Shown: positions 24,375 to 33,300 of the stretch, piece by piece
Position numbering within the stretch: the stretch's first letter is position 1
Layout: the number at the start of each line of letters is the position of its first letter
Assembly: GCA_016285085.1 (NCBI GenBank)
Contig: JAEEQA010000016.1
Coordinates: forward strand, 1-37,672
Origin: Bacteroidales bacterium
Lineage (GTDB): Bacteria; Bacteroidota; Bacteroidia; Bacteroidales; WCHB1-69
DNA length: 37,672 nt
Direction of reading: 5' to 3'
Translations under genes and position numbers: made by a program
The notes under the pieces: model-generated
Databases searched by the model: none
Seen by the model: only the letters and a program-made list of their open reading frames with translations
What the model was told of the DNA's origin: nothing

Positions 24375-25694
24375 TTAACCTCTGTATCCGATCGGGAAAT
24401 AGGGGATGCCGTTGGCGGCAACCTCGCCGGCATTGTAGATGTTGCGCCCGTCGAAGATGACCGCCTGCCTCATTTCACTCTTAAGCCGCTTGAAGTCCAT
24501 AATCTTGAACTCCGACCATTCGGTGACGACGAAGAGGGCGTCGGCGTTTTGCAGCGTTTCGTAAACATCGGTGCAGTAGGTGATGCTGTTTCCGATACGG
24601 CGGCGGCACTCGCCCATTGCCACGGGATCGTAGGCCCGCACCGTGCATCCTGCTTTCAACAGCTTGTCAATCAATACCAAAGACGGGGCTTCACGCATAT
24701 CATCGGTGTTGGGCTTGAATGAAAGTCCCAACATTGCGACGGTCTTTCCGGCGACATCACCCTTGAAGAAGTCATAAAACTTGTTAAACAGCACCTGTTT
24801 CTGCCGTTCGTTGACGGCCTCCACCGACTTCAGCAGGTCGAGGGAGCAGCCGTTGTCATCGGCGGTATGGATGAGTGCCTTCACATCCTTGGGGAAGCAG
24901 GAGCCGCCATAGCCGATGCCGGCATAGAGGAACTTGCTGCCGATGCGGGTGTCGCTGCCGATACCGCGCCGCACCATGTTGACATTGGCGCCTACCTTTT
25001 CGCAAAGGTTGGCGATGTCGTTCATAAAGCTGATGCGGGTGGCGAGCATGGCGTTGGCCGCGTATTTGATCATCTCGGCGGAGGCGATGTCGGTGACGAT
25101 GATGGGGTGTCCGTTCATGACGAAGGGGCGGTAGAGGGCCTGCAGGAGTTCTTCAGCGCGCTGCGACTCCACACCAACCACGATGCGGTCGGGGCGCTTG
25201 AAGTCGTCGATGGCGTCGCCCTCCTTCAGGAACTCCGGGTTGGAGGCCACATCGAAGGGAATGTCCACGCCGCGTTTCTGCAGCTCCTCGCGGACCGCTG
25301 TTTTCACCTTCTGCGCCGTCCCGACGGGCACGGTGCTTTTGGTGACAAGCAGGATATAGTGGTTCATCGAACGACCCACAGTGCGGGCCACTTCCAGCAC
25401 ATAGCGGAGGTCGGCGCTTCCGTCCTCGTCGGGCGGTGTGCCGACAGCGGAAAAAACGATGTCCACACTGTCGATCACCGATTCGAGGGAGGTGGTGAAA
25501 GAGAGGCGTTTTTTCTCAATGTTGTTTTTCAGAAGTTCATCCAAACCCGGCTCATAGATGGGCGATTCCGCACGTTTCAACTTCGCAATCTTCTGTTCGT
25601 CCACATCGACACAGCACACTTCGCAACCCACATCGGCCAGGCAGGTTCCCGTAACGAGGCCCACATAACCGGAGCCCACAATAGCAATTTTCAT
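24375..25694 (-). CDS. ugd: UDP-glucose 6-dehydrogenase
   Basis: I choose the ATG at 25694 (MKIAIVGSGYVGLVTGTCLA), which gives 439 residues and places the Rossmann motif GSGYVG at 7-12; the longer open frame upstream crosses the divergent promoters. The enzyme oxidises UDP-glucose to UDP-glucuronate in two NAD+ steps, feeding capsule, exopolysaccharide or LPS sugar pathways. The catalytic Cys is C266 in GIGYGGSCFPKDVKAL; Lys210 (AEMIKYAANA) is the conserved active-site Lys. NPEFLKEGDAIDDF (about 153-166) and FKPNTDDMREAPS are also family motifs. Length is normal. It diverges from rpiB; both promoters have nearly the same core sequence. A hairpin with a T-run follows the stop. Confidence 0.95.
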   Translation of the reverse strand: MKIAIVGSGYVGLVTGTCLADVGCEVCCVDVDEQKIAKLKRAESPIYEPGLDELLKNNIEKKRLSFTTSLESVIDSVDIVFSAVGTPPDEDGSADLRYVLEVARTVGRSMNHYILLVTKSTVPVGTAQKVKTAVREELQKRGVDIPFDVASNPEFLKEGDAIDDFKRPDRIVVGVESQRAEELLQALYRPFVMNGHPIIVTDIASAEMIKYAANAMLATRISFMNDIANLCEKVGANVNMVRRGIGSDTRIGSKFLYAGIGYGGSCFPKDVKALIHTADDNGCSLDLLKSVEAVNERQKQVLFNKFYDFFKGDVAGKTVAMLGLSFKPNTDDMREAPSLVLIDKLLKAGCTVRAYDPVAMGECRRRIGNSITYCTDVYETLQNADALFVVTEWSEFKIMDFKRLKSEMRQAVIFDGRNIYNAGEVAANGIPYFPIGYRG

Positions 25695-25720
25695 ATTTCT
25701 TGATCTTAAATTTAGGGGTG

Positions 25721-25728
25721 CAAAAATA
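25721..25728 (-). promoter_or_regulatory. ugd: Bacteroidota -7 box for ugd
   Basis: TATTTTTG on the minus strand, preceded by AAGTTG, 27 nt before the ATG; a TTGG (complement of 25750-25753) is a reasonable -33 element. Confidence 0.6.
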
Positions 25729-25776
25729 CAACTTATTTTTGTCAGAAAAACCAATCTTTGAATAGAAAAAAAGTTG

Positions 25777-25784
25777 TACTTTTG
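25777..25784 (+). promoter_or_regulatory. rpiB: Bacteroidota -7 box for the rpiB operon
   Basis: TACTTTTG preceded by AAGTTG, 19 nt before the ATG at 25803. TTTG at 25757-25760 is a possible -33 element. The 14 bases at 25771-25784 match the ugd promoter core (25721-25734, other strand) at 13 positions. Confidence 0.6.
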
Positions 25785-25802
25785 CGAACTTTGAAAAATT
25801 GT

Positions 25803-26237
25803 ATGAAAATGAAAGTATATATTGCATCCGACCATGCCGGTTATGAGATGAAAGAAGCCATAAAGCACCATTTTTCCGCTGGATTTGACTGGGAGGATTT
25901 GGGCACCCACTCTTCCGAAAGTGTGGATTATCCCGACTATGCGCACCCGTTGGCCGAGATGGTGGCGCAGTCACCGGAGGCCCGCGCCGTGCTTTTGTGC
26001 GGCACCGGAAACGGCGTGGCAATGACGGCCAACAAGCATGCAGACGTGCGTGCAGCCCTCTGCTGGAACACTGAAATCGCCGCCCTCGCACGCCAGCACA
26101 ACAATGCCAATGTGGTGGTGCTGCCCGCCCGTTTCATCCCCGCAGAGGAAGCATTCGCCATCGTGGAAACCTTCTTCAACACCCCCTTCGAGGGCGGACG
26201 CCACGCCCGCCGCGTGGAAAAAATCAACACCCGGTAG
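25803..26237 (+). CDS. rpiB: Ribose 5-phosphate isomerase B
   Basis: 144 residues from the ATG at 25803; a second in-frame ATG at 25809 would give MKVYIASDHAG, the more usual RpiB start, so the true start may be 6 nt later. The enzyme interconverts ribose 5-phosphate and ribulose 5-phosphate in the non-oxidative pentose phosphate pathway. ASDHAGYEMK (8-17) is the phosphate-binding start. C66 in VLLCGTGNGVAMTANK is the catalytic base, and HNNANV (about 99-104) carries the ring-opening His. Length and fold are normal for RpiB. It is the first gene of an operon: the LUD/4Fe-4S gene begins 1 nt after its stop. A promoter box lies at 25777-25784. Confidence 0.95.
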   Translation: MKMKVYIASDHAGYEMKEAIKHHFSAGFDWEDLGTHSSESVDYPDYAHPLAEMVAQSPEARAVLLCGTGNGVAMTANKHADVRAALCWNTEIAALARQHNNANVVVLPARFIPAEEAFAIVETFFNTPFEGGRHARRVEKINTR

Positions 26238-26238
26238 T

Positions 26239-27324
26239 ATGGAAGCTCCCACCAATTTCGACATCGACTACATCAAGACGTGCGCCTTCGCCGCCCGCCA
26301 CAACTATATCGAAGATATGGAAAACCAGCTCATATCTTTCGAGAAAAAGCTGCAAGCCAAGAACTTCAAGGTCTATTGGGCCTCCACTGAAGACGATCTC
26401 GTGGAGATGGTCTATCAGATCCTCCCCGGCAAAATGAACACAAAGGTCTGCTTCGACCTGCCCACCGTCCCGGAAGGGTTCAACAGCAGCCGCATAAAGA
26501 AAGTGTCTATCGCCGATGTGGAAAACCAGCGCATCCGCCCCCATATCCTCTTCACCCAAGCTGACTTCGGCATCGTGGAAACCGGCACCCTTGCCTTTTA
26601 CGACAAAAAAAGCAAAAACTGCTTCAACTCCGCCCCTTCCATCTATGTCCTGCTCGACATCAGCAAGCTCGTCAGCAAGGCCACCGACCTCGAACTCATC
26701 CTCTACCTCCGCTCCTATTACCAAAACCGGAAATTCCTCCCCCAAGACCTGAAACTGCTGAATGCGCCGTTCCAGATGATCAACGAGAATATCAGTCAGG
26801 ACGGAGAGAAAGTCACCCGCACTCCTGTTGAAATTACCGTTTTCCTGTACGATAACGGCGTGACCAACATATTGCAGGACAACTTTTTGCGCAGCGCCCT
26901 CTATTGTATCGACTGCGGCCAGTGCAAAACCGTATGCCCCGCCTACCAGTACACCAACGACTACACCCCCATCGGGCTCGTCCGCGCCAACTGCTTCGAG
27001 GCGCACCGACAGTCGGGTCACCTCTCCTCCCATGCCGTCCTGTGTGGCAACTGCGATCAAGTGTGCCCCGTCCAGATCCCTTTCACCGACCTGTTGATCA
27101 AAGAGCTGGAACTTTGCAAGCCACCCAAGAAAGGACTTCTCGCCCTCGGAAAGACCTTTGAAAGAAGAAAAAAGCTCAACAAAATGAGCGGCGGCTTCTA
27201 CCGCCACTTCTTCACACGGAGAATTTACGGCAAAAACAAAATGCTGCTGAGCTATTTCAGAAAGCAGAAAGAAACCTTCTACAACATCACCCGACTACAG
27301 GAGACTGCCAATAATGAACAATAA
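26239..27324 (+). CDS. LUD-domain 4Fe-4S protein (LutB-like)
   Basis: 361 residues. The N-terminal part (about 25-200) is a divergent LUD domain with the signature ADFGIVETGTLAFYDKK (108-124). The C-terminal part (215-290) is a ferredoxin-like dicluster: CIDCGQCKTVCPAY gives C223, C226, C229 and C233, and VLCGNCDQVCPVQIPF gives C269, C272 and C276. In LutB this domain carries electrons during L-lactate oxidation with LutA and LutC. No lutA or lutC partner lies nearby, and at 361 residues the protein is about 100 shorter than LutB (about 470), so the substrate is uncertain. The last 70 residues are basic (KTFERRKKLNKMS). It overlaps the DUF4175 gene by 11 nt, implying translational coupling with it and with rpiB. 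Confidence 0.85.
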   Translation: MEAPTNFDIDYIKTCAFAARHNYIEDMENQLISFEKKLQAKNFKVYWASTEDDLVEMVYQILPGKMNTKVCFDLPTVPEGFNSSRIKKVSIADVENQRIRPHILFTQADFGIVETGTLAFYDKKSKNCFNSAPSIYVLLDISKLVSKATDLELILYLRSYYQNRKFLPQDLKLLNAPFQMINENISQDGEKVTRTPVEITVFLYDNGVTNILQDNFLRSALYCIDCGQCKTVCPAYQYTNDYTPIGLVRANCFEAHRQSGHLSSHAVLCGNCDQVCPVQIPFTDLLIKELELCKPPKKGLLALGKTFERRKKLNKMSGGFYRHFFTRRIYGKNKMLLSYFRKQKETFYNITRLQETANNEQ

Positions 27325-30300
27325 TCAGGAATTCATCAAGCAGAAAATCAAGGAGTTCGTCCGCAAATATTACCTCAACAAACTGTTGCGGGGCGCCATC
27401 CTTTTCGTGTTCATCACCCTGCTTGTCTTCATTATCTACTCGGTGCTTGAATACTTCTCCTATTTCAGCACCACCGTCCGCAGCGTGCTCTTCTATTCCT
27501 ACATCGGCCTTTTCCTGCTGACCTTCGTTTTCTACATCCTCATTCCTGTCGCCAAGATTCTCGGCCTCGGCAAGCAGCTGACCAAGGAACAGATTGCCGG
27601 CATCATCGGCAGGCATTTCCCTGAAATTGACGACAAACTCCTCAACATCTTCCAGTTGGAAACAATGGCGGAAGAGGGCGACTACAAGAGCTACGAACTG
27701 ATTTCCGCCGCCATCGACACCAAAATCGACGACATCAAGCCGTTCAAGTTCACCGCCGCCATCCCGTTCCGGAATACCGCCAAATACCTCAAGTGGGGAC
27801 TGATTCCCGTATTCCTCTTTATCCTCATCTTTATCGTAAAAAATGAGGTGTTTACAGAATCCCCCAAGCGTATCGTCAACCACGATGTGGTCTATGAGAA
27901 ACCGGCACCCTACCGTTTCGAAATTCAAAACGACGAGTTGCAGACCTTTCAAAATGAGGAATTTACGGTTAATGTAAAGGTGGAGGGCGACGAACTTCCC
28001 ACCACCGTTTACATTGCTTACGGGAACAAGAATTTCCAGCTGTCGAAAACGGAGAAATCGGAATTTTCATACACATTCAAGAACCTGCAGACCGACACCA
28101 AGTTTTCGGTCTATACCGAGGAGGTCACCTCGCCGGAGTTTGTACTGAAGGTGCTTCCGAAGCCTGTGATTCTCAGCTTCTCGATGACCCTGCACTACCC
28201 GCCGTACCTCAACAAGAACGACGAGGTCATCGACAACAACGGTGACGCCACCGTGCCTGACGGCACCACGGTTACATGGACGTTCTCCACCCGGAACACC
28301 GACATCCTGTCGTTCATCCTGCCCGACAAGACCAACGAGGTCACCGCAGAAAAAGATATCTACAAGGTGTCATACGTGGCACGGACCTCCTTCCCGTATG
28401 CCATTGTCAACCGCAACCGTTTCTGTGCCAGCCGCGACACACTGAAGCACGCCCTGAGCGTCATCCCCGACCAATACCCCGAAATCATGGTCGAAAGCCA
28501 GGCCGACTCGGTGCTGCCCGACCGCATCTACTTCAAAGGCAACATCAAAGACGACTACGGGTTCACCAAGGCCCGCTTCGTCTATTCCAAGTACGACGAT
28601 GAGAACCACGCCCTGGAGACAGGCAAAACCGTGGACATTCCCATCAACCACCAGCAAACGGTGCAGGACTTCTACTACTACTTTGATGCCGGCCTCCTCC
28701 AACTCGACCCAGGCTATCGGGTGGATTATTACTTTGAAGTGTTTGACAATGACGGTGTTAACGGTGCGAAATCGGCACGTTCCACCTCCCAGACCTTCCG
28801 CGTACGCACCCAGAAAGAGATTGACGAGGAGCTGAAAACCAGCAGCCAGCAGGCCAAGTCGGAAATGGAGGACCTGATCCAGGAATCGGCACAGCTGATG
28901 AAGGACATTGCCAAGCTGCAGGAACAGATGCTCCAGAACAAGGAAATGACGTGGCAGGACAAGAAAAAAATGGAGGATCTTCTTGAAAAGTATCAAGAAC
29001 TGAAACAGCAGATTGACGAGTTGAAGAAGAACCAGGAACAGCAGAACATGCTGGAAGACCAGTTCAAAGACACCCCCGAAAACATCCTGAAGAAACAGCA
29101 GGAGTTGCAAAAACGCATGGATGATGTGCTCTCGGATGAAATCAAGCAACTGATGGAAAAACTCCAGCAGATGATGAACGACGCCACCAAGAAGGAGGAT
29201 GTCCAGAAGGCCATGAAGCAGATGAAGAACAACACGGAGGACCTGAACAAAGCCCTCGACCAGCAACTGGAACTATACAAACAGCTGGAGTTCGAAAAGA
29301 AATACAGCGACATCATCGAGAAGACGAAAAAACTTTCCGAGGAGCAAAAGGCACTGTCGAAACAAAGCGAGCAGAAAAACATCGACAAAAACGAACTTCT
29401 TCAAAAACAGCAGAACATTGAAAACAAGTACAATGAATTGAAAAAGGACCTGCAGGATCTGCAAAAACTCAATAAGGAACTGGAAGATCCCAACAAGTTG
29501 GTGAACACCGAAAAACTGCAAAAGCAGATTGAACAGGACATGCGCGACAGCAAGGATGCCCTCAACAAGAACAACCGGAGCAAAGCGTCTGAAAGCCAGA
29601 AAGATGCCGGAGAAAAGATGGAGGAGATGGCCGACCAGATGGAGATGAACATGCTGGAAAACGAGGAGGAGAATCTTAGCGAGGACATTGAGCGTCTGCG
29701 TCAGATTTTGGACAATCTGGTACAGATTTCCTTCAACCAGGAAAGCAACATGCAGTTCTTAAGCAAGTTGGCAATTGGTTCGTCACGGCTCACCGATGTT
29801 CAGCGCGCACAGCATACCTTAAAGGACAACATGCAGATGATTTCCGACTCGCTGAATGCCCTTGCCCGTCGTCAGAGCTCCGTCAAGCCTTTCATACAGA
29901 CCGAGATCACAAAGATTGACAACTATATGTCGGCAGCCATCAGCAACCTGACCGAACGCCGTCAGAAGCAGGCGCTCAGCGACCAGCAGTTTGCGATGAC
30001 CAGCATCAACAACCTGTCGCTGATGCTGGCCGAGTCGATGACGGAGATGCAGCAGAAAAAGAACGAGTGCAAAAACTGCAAGAACAAGAAGAGCGGAAAC
30101 GGGTCGTGCAACAAGCCGGGAGGCAAAGGCAAAGCCAAGACCGCGCGGGAACTCCAGCAGCAGCTGAACCGCCAGATGGAGGCGCTGAAACGCTCAATGG
30201 AGCAGGGACAGCAGCAGGGGCAGAAACCCGGCGGACAGTCCGTCAGCGAGCAACTGGCGCGTATGGCGGCGCAACAGGAGGCCATACGCAAAATGATGCA

Positions 30301-30667
30301 GGATTACCAGAACGAACTGAAATCGCAAAATGGAGTTGGGGACAAATCCATCGACCAAATGATCAAGGAGATGGAGCAAACGGAAAAGGACCTCGTCAAC
30401 CGCATCATCAATGCCCAGACCATCAACAGGCAGAAGAAGATTGAAACCCGCATGCTGGAAAGCGAGCGTGCACAGCAGCAGCGAGAACAGGAGGAGAAAC
30501 GGGAGAGCACCGAAGGCCGCGAAATCCGCAACCCCAACCCGCCCAAAGAGTGGAACATGGACCGTCGCACGCAACAACAGACCGAAATGCTACAGTCGGT
30601 GCCGGCGAACCTCAACTATTATTACAAGGAGAAGGTCAATCAGTATTTTTACAATATCGGGGAATAA
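27314..30667 (+). CDS. Large membrane-anchored coiled-coil protein (DUF4175 family)
   Basis: 1117 residues. Transmembrane segments at about 27-47, 60-80 and 161-177 anchor the N-terminus. Beta-rich domains with pattern PVILSFSMTLHYPPYLNKND follow (about 180-510). Residues 515-760 form a very long Gln/Lys/Glu coiled coil (LMKDIAKLQEQML, QELKQQIDELKKNQEQQN), and the end (about 960-1090) is another Gln-rich coiled coil. A Cys cluster (ECKNCKN, then NGSC, about 916-932) is followed by Gly/Lys-rich sequence. Such proteins are widespread in Bacteroidota, usually near von Willebrand or MoxR genes; their role is unknown. A mechanical or envelope-spanning function is inferred from topology. The start overlaps the preceding gene; MNNNQEFIKQKIKEF is the family's usual N-terminus. 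Confidence 0.8.
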   Translation: MNNNQEFIKQKIKEFVRKYYLNKLLRGAILFVFITLLVFIIYSVLEYFSYFSTTVRSVLFYSYIGLFLLTFVFYILIPVAKILGLGKQLTKEQIAGIIGRHFPEIDDKLLNIFQLETMAEEGDYKSYELISAAIDTKIDDIKPFKFTAAIPFRNTAKYLKWGLIPVFLFILIFIVKNEVFTESPKRIVNHDVVYEKPAPYRFEIQNDELQTFQNEEFTVNVKVEGDELPTTVYIAYGNKNFQLSKTEKSEFSYTFKNLQTDTKFSVYTEEVTSPEFVLKVLPKPVILSFSMTLHYPPYLNKNDEVIDNNGDATVPDGTTVTWTFSTRNTDILSFILPDKTNEVTAEKDIYKVSYVARTSFPYAIVNRNRFCASRDTLKHALSVIPDQYPEIMVESQADSVLPDRIYFKGNIKDDYGFTKARFVYSKYDDENHALETGKTVDIPINHQQTVQDFYYYFDAGLLQLDPGYRVDYYFEVFDNDGVNGAKSARSTSQTFRVRTQKEIDEELKTSSQQAKSEMEDLIQESAQLMKDIAKLQEQMLQNKEMTWQDKKKMEDLLEKYQELKQQIDELKKNQEQQNMLEDQFKDTPENILKKQQELQKRMDDVLSDEIKQLMEKLQQMMNDATKKEDVQKAMKQMKNNTEDLNKALDQQLELYKQLEFEKKYSDIIEKTKKLSEEQKALSKQSEQKNIDKNELLQKQQNIENKYNELKKDLQDLQKLNKELEDPNKLVNTEKLQKQIEQDMRDSKDALNKNNRSKASESQKDAGEKMEEMADQMEMNMLENEEENLSEDIERLRQILDNLVQISFNQESNMQFLSKLAIGSSRLTDVQRAQHTLKDNMQMISDSLNALARRQSSVKPFIQTEITKIDNYMSAAISNLTERRQKQALSDQQFAMTSINNLSLMLAESMTEMQQKKNECKNCKNKKSGNGSCNKPGGKGKAKTARELQQQLNRQMEALKRSMEQGQQQGQKPGGQSVSEQLARMAAQQEAIRKMMQDYQNELKSQNGVGDKSIDQMIKEMEQTEKDLVNRIINAQTINRQKKIETRMLESERAQQQREQEEKRESTEGREIRNPNPPKEWNMDRRTQQQTEMLQSVPANLNYYYKEKVNQYFYNIGE

Positions 30668-30670
30668 ATC

Positions 30671-30898
30671 CTATTCCAAGGCGCAGTTGAGCGTGCGCGA
30701 CACACCGTCACCATCCTTGATAACGCCGGTATATTCCTGACAGTCTTTTTCATCCATTTTCCCCATATCATACGTTTTCGTGTCGGATGTGCTGGCTGTG
30801 GTACGCGTGACAACACATACACATTTTTTCTTTATGCAGGAAGAAAAACACACGGCAAAAAGAATCAAGACAACGGCGGAAATCAAATACTTTTTCAT
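30671..30898 (-). CDS. Small lipoprotein of unknown function
   Basis: 75 residues. The signal sequence ends FAVCFSSC, a lipobox with acylated Cys21, so the mature protein is a lipoprotein of about 55 residues. It begins IKKKCVCVV and carries four Cys in all after the lipid Cys (two as CVC, one in DCQEY, one in LNCALE), which could form two disulfides. No family was recognised. A promoter box TACTTTTG (30927-30934) precedes it. Its end lies 3 nt from the convergent DUF4175 stop. Confidence 0.75.
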   Translation of the reverse strand: MKKYLISAVVLILFAVCFSSCIKKKCVCVVTRTTASTSDTKTYDMGKMDEKDCQEYTGVIKDGDGVSRTLNCALE

Positions 30899-30926
30899 AT
30901 TGGTTTATTCTGATTAAACAAGGCGG

Positions 30927-30934
30927 CAAAAGTA
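30927..30934 (-). promoter_or_regulatory. Bacteroidota -7 box for the small lipoprotein
   Basis: TACTTTTG on the minus strand, 29 nt before the ATG at 30898. Confidence 0.6.
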
Positions 30935-30976
30935 CAAAAAAAGTTACAAGTTTATCAAGTTTGGATGGGGGCAAGT

Positions 30977-31006
30977 TTATAAAGTTTTACTTGATGAACT
31001 TTATAA
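30977..31006 (-). terminator. tdk: Hairpin over the tdk stop codon
   Basis: Arms TTATAAAGTT (30977-30986) and AACTTTATAA (30997-31006) are perfectly complementary with a 10-nt loop; the right arm covers the tdk TAA (31001-31003). The arms are AT-rich and no T-run follows, so termination is possible but not certain. A related AAGTTTATCAAGTTT copy lies at 30949-30963. Confidence 0.45.
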
Positions 31007-31597
31007 GCCAGAAGAACCCTCTACGGCCTCATTGTAACAGTGGCGGCAGAGGGGCTCGTAACTGTCCTTCTCGCCCAGGAGCACCTGGCGGTCACTGGCC
31101 ACGAGGCGGTGTGAAAACTGCGCCAGGTCGCCGCATTTCACGCAGATGGCATGTGTTTTGGTGACGTACTCGGACACGGCCAAAAGTTTCGGCATGCAGC
31201 CGAACGGTTTTCCCGAATAGTCCATGTCCAATCCCGCCACAATCACCCGTATCCCATTGTTGGCCAACTGGTTGCAAACATCCACCACACCATCATCAAA
31301 GAATTGCACCTCGTCGATGCCGACCACCTCCACCGTTTCCATATTCACATACAGAAGGATTTCCGCCGAATTGTGCACCGGTGTCGATTGCATGGAGTTT
31401 GCGTCATGCGACACCACCTCTTCCTCGTCGTATCGGACATCGATGGCCGGTTTGAAAAGCTCCACATGCTGGTTGGCGAAGGTGGCGCGCTTGATGCGTC
31501 GCAACAATTCCTCCGTTTTTCCCGAAAACATGGAGCCACAAACCACTTCTATCCATCCTCTTTTGAGATTCCGGTTCGCTTTATTTTCTAAGAACAT
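31001..31597 (-). CDS. tdk: Thymidine kinase
   Basis: 198 residues of the type II (TK1-like) family, which phosphorylates thymidine with ATP in the salvage pathway. [14 protein letters not shown] (about 21-34) is the P-loop, DEVQFFDD (about 101-108) the Walker B and catalytic Glu region, and CVKCG plus CRHC (about 156-190) the zinc-binding Cys pairs. [16 protein letters not shown] is the lasso and C-terminal end, and the length is normal. It lies alone on the minus strand between two plus-strand units. No clear -7 box was seen upstream. Confidence 0.95.
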   Translation of the reverse strand: MFLENKANRNLKRGWIEVVCGSMFSGKTEELLRRIKRATFANQHVELFKPAIDVRYDEEEVVSHDANSMQSTPVHNSAEILLYVNMETVEVVGIDEVQFFDDGVVDVCNQLANNGIRVIVAGLDMDYSGKPFGCMPKLLAVSEYVTKTHAICVKCGDLAQFSHRLVASDRQVLLGEKDSYEPLCRHCYNEAVEGSSGL

Positions 31598-31627
31598 TTT
31601 TAGTTTTATTAATAGAAAAAAATGTTG

Positions 31628-31635
31628 TAATTTTG
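31628..31635 (+). promoter_or_regulatory. Bacteroidota -7 box for the 31693-35538 gene group
   Basis: TAATTTTG preceded by ATGTTG, 57 nt before the ATG at 31693. It lies between tdk and the Pro/Glu-rich gene and probably drives the whole four-gene run. Confidence 0.55.
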
Positions 31636-31692
31636 ACCGCTTTTTGCGGAAGGCAAATTTATAAAAACTTTAATAGCAAAACACCCTATCAA

Positions 31693-32661
31693 ATGAATAA
31701 TTTTGAACAAGATGCACCCCTGCGGGACGAGCTTCAACAAATTGTTGAAAATCTGAATTTTATTCTTGAAAATACGAAAAACATCTCCCCTATCGAGCGG
31801 GACATCATCCTGCAGCATCTGCGTGACGCCTACCTCGCGGTACTGAAGCTCCGCACAGAAAGCATTATTGAACCTGCGCCCGTCGCCCAACCCGACACGG
31901 TCGCAGAACCAAAACCTGTTGTTGAGCCTGCACCAGTCGCAGAACCCGAACCTGTTGCAGAATCCACGCCCGTTGTCGAACCCGTAGTGGTCGAGTGCCG
32001 GCCGACAAGCGAACCTGAGCCTGCTGAAACTTCCGAACCCGCCATCGAACCAACATCTGAAGTTGAGCCAGAGACCATGCTCAAGCCGGAACCGATTTTT
32101 GACACGGCCTTCGCCCCGGAGCCCGTGACAGAGAAAGAACCCGAGCCCATCGTTGAACCGGAAGTGTCCATTGAACCCGAACCGGAACCCGTCATCGAGC
32201 CGGAACCGGAGCTTGAAGACGATATCCTTGACTTCCTGTCAAAACCTGTGGAAACGCCCACACCTCGCAAAGAAGAGCGGCCAGAACCGGTAATCCACGT
32301 CCCGCAGCCATCTCTTTTCCCTGAAGAGCCGGCAGAGCACGCCAAACCCGAACCGCGCCGCTCGCTCAACGACTTGCTGATGGAACAGAAAGAAGACAAT
32401 TCCATTGCCAGCAGCTTCCAAAACCGAAAAGTACAAGACCTCGCAAAATCCATCAACATAAATGATAAATTTTTGTTCATCAAAGAGTTATTCCGCGGAA
32501 AAGGCGAAGAATTCGGGATGGCCATCCAGAAACTGAACCGCTGCAACAGCCTTGAGGAAGCCTTCAACGAAATGGACATCATGAAAAAATTCTATTTCTG
32601 GGACACCTCGTCTTCGGCATACCTTACGCTTTGCGATCTGGTCAGAAGAAAGTTTATTTAG
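31693..32661 (+). CDS. Pro/Glu-rich linker protein of unknown function
   Basis: 322 residues from the ATG at 31693 ([15 protein letters not shown]); an upstream TTG at 31633 lies inside the promoter box. Three parts: a helical N-terminus (about 1-60, [20 protein letters not shown]), a long Pro/Glu/Val stretch (about 64-230, repeats of [11 protein letters not shown] type), and a C-terminal helical domain (about 240-322) with [19 protein letters not shown] and ending [11 protein letters not shown]. The C-terminal domain recurs in Bacteroidota hypothetical proteins, often after the same kind of rod-like linker. There is no signal peptide, so the protein is probably cytoplasmic. Function unknown. 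The linker could act as a rigid spacer. The next gene begins 27 nt later. Confidence 0.7.
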   Translation: MNNFEQDAPLRDELQQIVENLNFILENTKNISPIERDIILQHLRDAYLAVLKLRTESIIEPAPVAQPDTVAEPKPVVEPAPVAEPEPVAESTPVVEPVVVECRPTSEPEPAETSEPAIEPTSEVEPETMLKPEPIFDTAFAPEPVTEKEPEPIVEPEVSIEPEPEPVIEPEPELEDDILDFLSKPVETPTPRKEERPEPVIHVPQPSLFPEEPAEHAKPEPRRSLNDLLMEQKEDNSIASSFQNRKVQDLAKSININDKFLFIKELFRGKGEEFGMAIQKLNRCNSLEEAFNEMDIMKKFYFWDTSSSAYLTLCDLVRRKFI

Positions 32662-32688
32662 TCCGATTTCAGAATCAAAACACTGATT

Positions 32689-33294
32689 ATGAAGAAGATT
32701 GCAACTATACTCATCCTACTTTTTCTCAGTTTTGGACTTACGGCGCAAAACAATGTGCCGATTCCGAAGAGCCTGTTAGCGGGAACAAAATCATCACAAA
32801 AAGGTCCCGACACCACCAACCGTAAGCTAAAATTCATTGTCGGTGGCAACATCGGCTTTCAGGTGGCCGGCAATGTCCTGGATATGCAGATTTCCCCACA
32901 CATCGGCATTCTGCCCGGCGTGGACTTCCTGTGTTTTGGCATCGGCGGCACCTACCAGCTGACCTACTACAAGAACCCCATCTCTGGTATCAAGACCCTT
33001 CAGCATATTGTGGGCGGCAACGTATTTGTAGAGGGTTATGTCTGGCAACGTCTGATACTTCATGCGGAGTATGAAGTGCTCAGTTTCCCAGTCAACTATC
33101 CCTTCGTCGGCGACCCGCTTTTCAAGGGGGTGCACGAACGCCCCTCTGCCCACGGCATCCTCCTCGGACCGGGCTACAAGCAGGACATCGGAACGGACTT
33201 ATCTGTCTATACCGTTTTCCTCTTTTCGGTCTATGACCCGCAGAATGTCCGCGGCATCATGGACATCCGCGTCGGCGTCAACTACAAGTTTTAG
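32689..33294 (+). CDS. Outer-membrane beta-barrel protein
   Basis: 201 residues with a signal peptide (MKKIATILILLFLSFGLTAQ). The mature part has the alternating pattern of a small 8-strand barrel (FIVGGNIGFQVAG, LCFGIGGTYQLTYYK, VFVEGYVWQRLILHAEYEVL) and ends in VRGIMDIRVGVNYKF, with the terminal aromatic residue used by the BAM complex. There is no T9SS signal. It is 6 nt upstream of the permease gene and probably cotranscribed, but a functional link to that permease is inferred only from position. Substrate unknown. Confidence 0.7.
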   Translation: MKKIATILILLFLSFGLTAQNNVPIPKSLLAGTKSSQKGPDTTNRKLKFIVGGNIGFQVAGNVLDMQISPHIGILPGVDFLCFGIGGTYQLTYYKNPISGIKTLQHIVGGNVFVEGYVWQRLILHAEYEVLSFPVNYPFVGDPLFKGVHERPSAHGILLGPGYKQDIGTDLSVYTVFLFSVYDPQNVRGIMDIRVGVNYKF

Positions 33295-33300
33295 CTTTTC

